From positions 3,534,001-3,598,000 of the forward strand of contig JANEZZ010001570.1 of assembly GCA_026122225.1 (NCBI GenBank): a stretch of DNA of 64,000 nt, given 5' to 3'. A program made the position numbers and the translations under genes. The number at the start of each line of letters is the position of its first letter. Positions within the stretch are counted from its first letter, which is position 1. This DNA is from Heloderma charlesbogerti. Lineage: Eukaryota > Chordata > Lepidosauria > Squamata > Helodermatidae. A model generated the notes under the pieces. It was given only the letters and a program-made list of their open reading frames with translations. It was not told the DNA's origin and searched no databases. Below are positions 55,626 through 64,000 of the stretch, in pieces.

Positions 55626-55874
55626 TACACCTGGGCTTTCTGTAGTGGAATTTTGTCTAATTTGAAGCAGCCCCTAGATAAACTGATAAAACCAAGGCTA
55701 GATCAGCGAGACATTGCTTTCATTAATGTCAGATTTCCTCAATATTTGTTAATAAGATACTATTTTGCTTTCATGGGTGATGAGGTAGCTGGGCATAGAG
55801 GATATGGCTAACGATGGCTACTAGTCATGATGGCTATATGTTACCTCCAGTGTCAGGGCATTATGTTATAATAT

Positions 55875-56030
55875 GTATGCCAGTTGCTGGGAGCACGAGC
55901 AGGAAGGTGCTCTTGCACTCATGTTGTGGTTCCATGGGCATCTGGTTGGCCACTGGGCAAACAGAATGCTGGACTAGGTAGGCTTTTCATCGGATCCAGC
56001 ATGGCTGCTCTTACGTTATGTCAGCAGGCC
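55875..56030 (+). mobile_element. CR1 LINE 3' end (TTCTTATG type)
   Basis: 'gggcatctggttggccactg', then 'atgctggactaggtagg' and a final 'gctgctcttacgttatg'. It is in opposite orientation to the fragment at 55232-55625. Confidence 0.8.
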
Positions 56031-56557
56031 TGAACACCTGCAGTCTTAACTGTGAACTCTGCCAATACCTGTATTGATTGTTGCTTGGTCTGATGGGATC
56101 AGCACAGGCAGAACAGCAATTACCACATGCAACCATAGTTCTAAATCACTATGATAGTGGTGCATGTTCTATTATATATGTCCTATTTCATCCAGGCCCC
56201 TACTATGAGACCAGCACGTGTTGTGGGCTGTTAAAGTGCAGCTGATCATTAGTTTTCATTCATTCTTGAACTTTGGAGTTGAGGGCACCACTTGGATTTT
56301 CTGTCTCAGCCACCAAAATGTCTTTCTCTAATTCTTGTTTAATTTATGGATTCGCAGCCTGCTGCTGATGGGAAAACTGACTGTGGGTTTCCTGAGATGA
56401 CAAATTTGGAAGGCATTTGTACATGAAAAGTTAGAAAATTGATATGCAGCAACAATTATCTGAAGAAATGTGGTAATATCTCCAGAACTGGATTAGGAGT
56501 CCTGCTGTGTTGCATACCAACATACAGAAGAAAATTAGTTTCAACATTACCTTTAGA
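56031..56557. other. Unique sequence, no feature seen
   Basis: No recognisable gene. Confidence 0.4.
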
Positions 56558-56559
56558 TT

Positions 56560-56597
<38 letters not shown>

Positions 56598-56598
56598 T
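56558..56598. repeat. (ATC)n trinucleotide microsatellite
   Basis: About 13 ATC units. It translates as poly-Asp on the minus strand, which explains the spurious 71-codon frame there. Confidence 0.95.
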
Positions 56599-57061
56599 AA
56601 CTTGCTCAAGGCACCTGTTTCTATACAAATCTGCAGACTCATTCAAGAATTAAGCCCTTCTGGAACAATTGAAAAGTCAGAGAGAGAGAGAGAGATTTAT
56701 ATCTATCCTTCCTTATGAACACAGGGTGAGAGTGCAGGGATCCTTAGTGTGTTGCAGGTGGAATCCACTGAACGTGGGAGTATAGAAAAAGAGCACTCAA
56801 GGCCAGTAGCCTAGGGTCAGTCAGACAACATTTGTCACAGCAAGATCTTTTTCGGGAACCTCCTGAGATATCTGGCAGGAAGGGTGCATCTGAAGTCACT
56901 TAGGAAAAGAACACATGGAGGACTTGTTTAGCTTGGGGGCTTTGAGAGAGCTATAGCCTTTGTAGAGCCACAAAAATATCTAGGATACTCCAGGAAGGGT
57001 GAATTCCAGGTGTACAAAAAGAGACAATTACCTTATTCCTATTAACAAAGGTGGGGCTTTA
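56599..57061. other. Unique sequence with a short GA run
   Basis: (GA)n at about 56680-56695. Otherwise unassigned. Confidence 0.4.
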
Positions 57062-57615
57062 GGTGAACTTCAGGCCTGGCCCAAGCCATGTTGCTGCCTG
57101 AAGCAAGGTGGCAGTGCTGCCCCTGGTGCTAGTGCCACCACCCCACTTCTTCTGGGTGGTGGGTGGCAGCAGCTCCCTCTCTGCTCACTAGTTGGCCGGC
57201 CCCTCCCACCTTCTGCCCCAGCCATGGAGCTCCTGGGAGAGTTGGCTGAAATATCACGAGAGGTCGTGGCCGCTCCTGTGAGAGTTAAGGACCTCCTGTG
57301 ATGTCCAGCTGCTCCCATCAGAATTCCAGACCCCTCGTGATATTTCACCTGACCTTCCCAAGAGCCCCGCAGCTGGGGCAGAAGGTGGGAGTGGCCAACC
57401 AATGGGCCAGCAAGCAGGGAGGTAGGAAGAGGAGGAGCCGCTGGCTGGCTGGGCACAAGCTGTTGGCCGGCCAAACCAAGCAAGGAGGGAGGGAGGTAGC
57501 AGCAGTGTGGCTGGGCAGGCCCTTTGCGTGGGGAGAGCAGCAGAATTCGCCGCTCTTCCCATTCTGTACCACCTGATGTGTCCACATCTGCCTGCCTCAT
57601 TACAGGGGTGGCCCT
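57062..57615. mobile_element. GC-rich fold-back element
   Basis: Arms at about 57192-57260 and 57334-57405 pair through 'cccaccttctgccccagc' and its inverse and through 'aatatcacgag' and its inverse. Short outer ends, 'aggcctggcccaagcc' and inverted 'agggccacccctg', may be terminal repeats. The 176-codon minus-strand frame and its overlapping relatives are mirror translations of the palindrome, not genes. Confidence 0.65.
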
Positions 57616-58825
57616 GGTGGAGTTACTTCTTGGAAAAGATAGTCAAAATCTCAGGGCTCCCCAAAGCCAAATGATACATGATACAGCATGGTTTTGATTA
57701 GATTAGGAGATGGAGGCATAGAGAGTGTGGACATTCCCTTGTTCATTTCAACAGGTTTCTGTTCTAATTGGTTAGAGCCTTTCCAGGCTAGCTGGCCTTT
57801 CCAGACAGAACATTTTGAGACAAGGCGTCCTTGAGGGGCAAAATGGAGTTAGAGTGCTGTTTGACAACAATCTGTCCTGGTAAATAAAACATGCCACCAT
57901 ATTAGGCAACTGTTGACAAAGCTGTGGGAAATTGGGTGGGTGGGTAAAGGAGAGTCTGGCTTTTGCTTTGGAAATGTTTGATGGAATAAGACCTTTATAA
58001 GCAATTTTTAAATACTGTTGTTGAAACAGGAGACTGTCTCAAGTCTGTTGGAATTTGAGATGATAATCTGCTGAGAAAGAACCAAGAATTAATATGCATA
58101 TTATTTTCTTACCCTAGTTTTAGCAATAATGTAGCTGTGCTTAAACTTGTTTTTCACTGATGAGTGGTTAAGTATTCAGTGTGAAATGATTATGATGAAA
58201 CTAATGCACTATATTATATTGCATAAGGGAATCTGATGTAAAAGCTCTATGAATATTTGGTTAACTTTCAATATGGCAGCAGAGACATAATATAAACTAT
58301 GTAACTATAACGTTTCTACATTTACTGTAAGATCTTGTTTAGCGTTTTCCTCTCTCTTTCCTCTTTGTGTTTCTTTAAAATAATTTTTTTAAGCCCTAAC
58401 TAAGCCTCAATTAGCATGATCCTCTTTCCTATCAAATTTTGGGTCAAGCTTCATTTGGTGAATGAACCCAGTTTTGCTACAACCTGGCAGGCTTCAACAT
58501 GTATCTGGTGAAGGGATAGCTGAAGACATACTTCAACCATTTTACAAGTTTTCCACAGTGAGGCAATCATGAAAAATCACAATGATGCAAACTCTTCATA
58601 AGATGGGGTGTCATGGATACTGAACACTTGTTCTCAAAGATCATTGGAAAAGGGAAGCATTTAAGGACGCATTATGCCCACAGAGTGCTGTAAAAGAAGA
58701 AAGTTAGAGAAGCAAAAGGCCTGTTAAATTCAGAGGAATTATCCTTGTGATTGAAGCACAGTCAACTGACACAGGAGTCCCTGAAGTTTGGTAGAAGGAT
58801 ATTTAGTAGAGCTAGTATCAAGGGT
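57616..58825. other. Unique sequence, no gene recognised
   Basis: No motif or repeat family was recognised. Confidence 0.4.
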
Positions 58826-59118
58826 AGGCATGGTTGGACACCACTGACAAGAGCCCCCTGAGCCTGCTGTTCCTCTTCACCATTTCAACCTGACACTCAC
58901 TCTGGCCCAGGCAACAGAGATTGTGAGGAGGAAGAGTAGTAGATACCACTGCCCACTTGCTCACTGGCTCTCTCTCTGCCTGTCAAGCAAGCAAGTGGTA
59001 ACAATAATGAGAAAGAGGATAAGAAGCAAGAGCATCTGGTGACAATGGCGGTGAGACTCACTGAGGGAGGGGCCCATTGAGGGTGTGCCCAAGGCCCTCA
59101 AAACCTAGAGCCAGCAAT
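58826..59118. repeat. Unnamed dispersed repeat, copy 2
   Basis: Same orientation and order of landmarks as 3093-3428, with a deletion of about 35 bp near the start. No conserved frame. Confidence 0.65.
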
Positions 59119-60462
59119 GGTATTTAGCCACTATTCTTGTGTTGATTGGGAGGCATCTGGTCGGTATCTTGCAAACTGGTGAAGGAATGTTGGGGGCAGG
59201 GGACAACTTTGGGATTGGTCAGGGTAGGTTGCCTGAAAGATGATATTCTGGATTCCATTTAATCTCCCTAATGCCAGGTCATTGTAATGCCTGACCTAAA
59301 TTCTCAGTATTAATCCAAACATTTCTAGACTAATTTATTGTGGGGAAAAGTGTAAGCATCGGATGAATGTTTGCTAGGATCCTGGATAGTGGGTGACAGA
59401 ACACTTACCCAGCTTGCAAGTAAGCCCATCACAAAGACAGAGACAGAACCATTTCTGTCAAGGAGGAAAACAAGATATACTTGTAAAAAGCTATTTTCTT
59501 TCCCCTGATGTTAAGATTAATATCATATCTGTGTTGACATTTTTGCTTTGAGAAGGAAAACGTGGTCTGTGAAGTTTCCACTAGCTGCCTATATGGTATA
59601 TATTGAGTGTTGAAACTGCAAGTTTGTCTCTTGGTTGAGATCAGCAGAGCCTAACTTTCACAGGGATCTATTCCTGCCAAAATCACAGTTGTTTAGGACA
59701 AATGGAGAATTTGGCTTCTATAGTATCCTTTTCCTGATGCTACTCCACCTCTGCCCATCACCCACCCTTTCCCATAAAACAAAATATATATGAATGAAAG
59801 CCAAGTTCCTAATAAGGCAAGTGAAAACATGGCTTCAATTTGTAGTTAAGAATACTCTGATCTGTGTATGTGACCACATGTTCTTCGGCAAGATGTTTAA
59901 AGTTCTTCTGAAGTATATAATTATTATATCACTGCTTAATAAATGGTACTTTAAAAAAATTCATTCTACTTGGAGGATTTAAAATTCCAGAATTTAATAG
60001 AACAGTTTGAAGGCATCAAGAGAATTTGATGTTTTAGTCAGATAATTTCCTTTGATTTAAAATAACGCTATAGCATGCTTTGCAATTATGAAACAAGTCC
60101 CAAAATTCTGCTGTTGTATAAATAGTGAATGGTAACTACAAGGATATAGAAGAAACTTGTCTTGACATGCATGAATGAGGGATGATTTTCCTGCTTATTT
60201 ACACAATCAAGGAATTTTCGGTGTTTAAGACAGTCTTTGAAATGTTAAATCCCTCTCACTTCCCTCCCCCCCACCCTTTTTGCTGGCACAGGGGGGATAG
60301 ACATAGAAAGCAGCCAAGAACATCAGCTCGCACAGGAGCATTCCTGTCTTATTTTTTACTTCTAGCTTTGTTTCCTGTATTGGGGGAAGGGAGATGGGAA
60401 CACAGCTGCTCTCATAGTTCAACACGAAATGACTTTGAGTGTGTAAGTTTGATTGAACACTT
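59119..60462. other. Unique sequence, no gene recognised
   Basis: AT-rich; short frames only. Confidence 0.4.
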
Positions 60463-60560
60463 GGCTTGCAATCCTATGCATGCTTTCCCAACACTAGCTA
60501 CCATTGAACTTAGTGGGACATACTCCCTTGTAAAATACATAGACTCACACTGCACATTAC
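60463..60560. repeat. Degraded MITE remnant
   Basis: 'ttgcaatcctatgcatgctt' followed by 'cttagtgggacatactccc' matches the old short-element family noted at 9680-10036. Confidence 0.5.
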
Positions 60561-60929
60561 ATTCCTCATAGGAAGTCTACAGTAGAGCTTTTGTTTGAGC
60601 ATTCTCTTGGTCTTTTCTGGCTTGAAAAGCTGCATAATTGGAACCCAGTTCTTCTGGGACACTTGTGAATCTGTCCTTTTTTATTTTAGGGATCAAAAGA
60701 CAGGTTAGGTGTCAGGTTGTTAAATGTCTCACTTTTGATTTTTGAACTGTTACTCTTAAGGAAAATGTAGAAAAGCTAAGTGGTAAAATGCTATTTTTGT
60801 AAAGCTAGTTCTTTGGAGCTTCTGTGCTGCCTCACATCTAGGATCTGCCCTTCTGAAGATCCTGGAAAGAACCTTGTGGTAAACTTTCTGCCACTTTAGA
60901 GTACTATCATCCCTCACTGTGGCAGTTGG
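60561..60929. other. Unique sequence
   Basis: Nothing recognised. Confidence 0.35.
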
Positions 60930-61038
60930 CGTAGGGTGTATCCAATGTTAGTCCTACTTAGAGTAGACCAATTGAACTTAAGTCCCACTCATTTCAGTTG
61001 GCCTACTCTACGTAGGACTAACATTGGATACAACTCTA
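60930..61038. mobile_element. Palindromic MITE (about 109 bp)
   Basis: 'tatccaatgttagtcctact' and its inverse 'gtaggactaacattggata' form arms of about 45 bp, each extended by 'agagtag'. The outer 'gggtg' end resembles the MITE at 1297-1428. Confidence 0.75.
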
Positions 61039-62105
61039 TGGTAGGAGGGGTAAATAGTTCCTTCTGTCTATCTGCCAAATGAAGAAACAATAGGGATGGA
61101 CCATTCTAGAAAGTTTTCCTTTGGTACAGGAATTTATAGCTAACAGAAGCCTGGATTTCCCTCCTGATCTCTCACTTACTAATGGTGGGGGAATGAAGGC
61201 ATCCATTTACTTGTCTATCCAAGGCCATTCGTCATCCTAATATTTCAATAACGTATAAATGGATATAAATTCCAATGTGTGTAGGCCCAGGTTCCATGGT
61301 TTATTCCTGGATTTTATGTACGATATCAATTATATTGTTCAGGCCTAAGAACATACACCGTATACAAATGATATACCCACATGTACATGTCTGGTGGTCT
61401 CAGGCGGCAGCAAAGGCATGCGCATAGGCAGGGAGGGAAGGCATGATTGTGTCTCCACTATGCATTTGTGAGACTGAACTGGACCAACATTTGGTAATAT
61501 GTTTAACAATGGCTGTAGCTTGCCTTTTTAACACATGTTTCCAAAGGTGGGGTGGAGAGAAGTTGCCTCCCTTGTGGTCACATTCTGAGCCTCCTAGTAA
61601 ATGCTTGGTAAAATAGATGAAGGAGACTGAAAGCTGATTGTTTCATCAGCTTTGATGCCTTGGGAAGAATCTTGACCTGCGTCAGCTCTGCCATACCAGG
61701 AGGAATAACTTTCCGAAAAGGTAATTAGTTGCTTTAACCACTTCAGCTCCTTTAAAGCTGATGGAGGAGCAATAGATGCTTTTGGTTCCAACCAAGCAGC
61801 TATAGATTGAGGGTCAAGCATGTTCAGACCTGTCAGCATCCTCAGCTCTGTTTAACAGAAATCTTTCAATTACCTCAGTTACAAGAGCATAGTTATGCTG
61901 TGGGCCACACAGAAGCAGAAAAAGGAAGTGGAAGACACATTGACTATCTAGACTGACCAGATGCTTCAGATAAAAGGACAAGATGTTGCAATGTTCCACA
62001 CTGCAAGCACTTAAACATTTTCAATCCATTTGCCTTGTATCACCTGCATACCAGATAACAGAACTGATTCTAGATTGAAGAAGGTAGCCAAAAGAGACTG
62101 CAGAG
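61039..62105. other. Unique sequence, no gene recognised
   Basis: No motif or repeat family was recognised. Confidence 0.4.
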
Positions 62106-62245
62106 CAGCCTTCCCCAACCTGGTGCCCTCCAGATGTTTTGGACTTCAACTCTCATTAGCCCCAGCCAGCATGACCAATAGCCAAGAATGCTGGGAGTTA
62201 AAGTCCCAAACATCTGGAGGGCACTAGGCTGGGGAAAGCTGCTGT
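62106..62245. mobile_element. Palindromic MITE, 'ctggtgccctccag' family, best-preserved copy
   Basis: The left arm 'agccttccccaacctggtgc' and the inverted right arm 'agctttccccagcctagtgc' extend through 'cctccagatgttttggac'. The two arms span the full element. Confidence 0.85.
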
Positions 62246-63610
62246 AGAGCATATTAGAAGTCAGTTCTGTAGAAGAGCCTACAGATATATAGTTGGCTGT
62301 CCAATGACTATTTCCCCAAGTGGGGGTCATAGTTCTTATAAATAATAAAGACTAAGAATGATGATGGTATCAGAAATTCCTACTAGCTCGCTTGTAAGTG
62401 GATCCAGCGATCTACATTCTAGATTCAGACGGTTTAACTCCAATCATTCTAGCAATGCTGCGGTAAGTGTTAAAGGTGGCAGAAGTAATATGGGAAAGGG
62501 TGGCTCAAGAGAAGTGGAATTAATGCTGAGGACCACAAGTTCCATAGAACTCTAAACAGGCTTTAGGGCATATATCTTCACTGACACAGAAGAAAAGAAA
62601 CAGAATGTACTTGTCCCCATCTTCAGGGGATGAGGCCATGGAGGAAGTATCAGGGGAGAGGGATTTGCTCTTGGAACTAGTCCCAGACAAGAGGACCCTG
62701 TTTTGCCAGCATCTCTCTGACCTGAGGAGGTCATTCAAAGACTTCAGCCTACAAGCCACAGCAGACCTACCCTACCCCAGACTGCTGGAGCTAGCCTAGA
62801 TAGGGCTACAGCTCTATTTAAGGCTCATTTTGGGTGTGTTTGATGCTAAAGAACCATTCAAGCCTGTTTGTATTAATCTTTAGCCTGAGCCTCACGTGGA
62901 ACTCTTCAGGGCACACTTGTTTTTCTTGATTTTGTCTTTTTGGAACTTGAACCTTGCTTGATGCTGCCTGACTGGAATCTGAACTTGGACTTGATTGACT
63001 TTGCCTGCTTCCCTTGCCAGAATGCAAACTCATGCCTGGTGCCCCTATGCTCACGCTAGACTCTCATCTGTATGACAGCATGTCCTGGAGCAGAATAGTA
63101 CTGTGGAGAAAGGTGTACTTATGTTAGAGCTGCCACTATAATGGTGACAAACTCTCAAAATGTCATGGCCATGTACCAGTATCCCCTTGAAAGAAGCTGA
63201 GAAAGTCTATATTCCATCTGAAGATGGCACACTTTACTGTCACTAGTGCAACAATGTCCATTGTGTGTGCTTTGGTTCCTGTCTTCCATGCTACATTGCA
63301 TGAGCAGGGTGAAAACTTAAGGTCTCCCTTTGGAGAAAAATGGTCTTTCTTCCAGTTTTCACTGGTGGATGAACTAAAGGACATCCACATGATGATTAGA
63401 TCTCCAGGGGCTTTCCAACATCCTTCTATGAAGGTCTGAGGCCTATAGAGGCAAAAGAAAAAAAAAGTTCAGGCTTAGAGGCCTGGGTTTGTTTGTTGTT
63501 TTGTTAGAAGAGGGTATCCCTGAGAGGAGTAGTTTCATTTCCCTGGTTAAGTTTCCATTTCATTTCCCCAGTTAAGTTTCATTTCTTCAGGTTTGAAATA
63601 GTACTTTCGG
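62246..63610. other. Unassigned sequence
   Basis: Several short frames, none recognisable. The Leu/Thr-rich pyrimidine stretch at about 62820-63060 recalls the composition of 39225-39480, but I could not align the two. Confidence 0.3.
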
Positions 63611-63626
63611 TTTTGAGGGAGGAGGG

Positions 63627-63634
63627 TATAAAAA
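63627..63634 (+). promoter_or_regulatory. TATA-box-like motif
   Basis: TATAAAAA within 'ggagggtataaaaagagag', downstream of a pair of 'ttaagtttc' and 'catttc' direct repeats (63545-63590). It could be a promoter of a host gene or an LTR. No downstream coding exon is recognisable before the window ends. Confidence 0.25.
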
Positions 63635-64000
63635 GAGAGTACGAGACCAGAGCCTGAAGAGGGAGCAGGAAGAAACACCCCAGAGAAGTCTAAGTACAGC
63701 TAGGGTAAAGGGACTTTCATTTTGCAACTTTTATTTTCATACAAGATCCTTAAGGAGTTGCTCTCGGGGAACCCAGCTACCATCCATCTGCAGGACAGGC
63801 AATATACCACTCTCTACTCAGTGCTAAAATCCCCATGCTGCTGCTGGGGAGTCAAGCAAGGCACTTCGTGGTTTTTAAAATGGATAGACCTACTATCAGC
63901 CTAAGGGGAACTACTTCTCTGCTTCAACTACTGACTAGCAGGGAGCTAACAGTGACCAACTACGCAGATTTCTCTAGCTTAAGTTACTTTGCCCAGAATG

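Noticed and set aside
56431..56646. Frame with a poly-Asp tract
   Set aside because: Translation of an ATC microsatellite.
57070..57600. 176-codon minus-strand frame and overlapping plus-strand frames
   Set aside because: All are mirror translations of a GC-rich fold-back element.

Overview
The window is repeat-rich vertebrate nuclear DNA, most likely from a squamate reptile (lizard or snake). The evidence is the mixture of repeats: a nearly full-length BovB (RTE-clade) LINE, CR1 LINEs with ATTCTATG-type and TTCTTATG-type 3' ends, several L2-clade LINE subfamilies ending in AATA-like tails, tRNA-derived SINEs of squamate type, many short palindromic DNA-transposon derivatives, and many microsatellites. 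I found no complete host protein-coding gene, no tRNA or rRNA gene and no CRISPR array. Nearly all long open frames are decayed transposon proteins. The only hints of a host gene are a GC-richer stretch at about 15.4-16.5 kb that looks like a promoter and 5' exon with a splice donor, and a 51-nt exon-like segment at 33.69 kb. Both are weak.

Layout. 0-4.3 kb: diverged DNA-transposon copies, a palindromic MITE with TAA repeats at its ends, and one copy of an unnamed dispersed repeat. 4.4-7.1 kb: an L2-clade LINE inserted into an older L2-clade fragment. 7.8-8.4 kb: a non-autonomous hAT-type element with a perfect 8-bp target-site duplication (TSD). 10-13.7 kb: more non-autonomous DNA elements, including one inside a CR1 fragment. 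14-17 kb: microsatellites and the possible promoter. 18.9-21.5 kb: a composite inverted repeat. 22.9-26.1 kb: full-length BovB on the minus strand. 27-38.5 kb: a fold-back element, SINEs, an L2-type fragment, an internally deleted BovB with its TSD, and unique sequence.

39.6-52.4 kb is the most structured part. A minus-strand CR1 LINE (ORF1, endonuclease and reverse transcriptase remnants) was interrupted in its 5' UTR by an 8.1-kb autonomous-type hAT transposon flanked by a near-perfect 8-bp TSD. That hAT was then hit twice by L2-clade LINEs. One is nearly full length, minus strand, in the hAT 5' UTR, with an 873-codon open frame. The other is a 5'-truncated plus-strand copy next to the first catalytic Asp of the transposase. 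The second hit makes a 410-codon chimeric frame: a BED-type zinc finger and transposase N-terminus joined to an L2 reverse transcriptase.

52.5-64 kb: tails of L2 and CR1 elements, microsatellites, a fold-back element, the second copy of the dispersed repeat, more palindromic MITEs, and a TATA-like motif near the right edge. Nothing here forms a gene pathway. The window records successive transposon activity whose order can be read from the nesting. Family assignments rest on recognised motifs, not on database searches.
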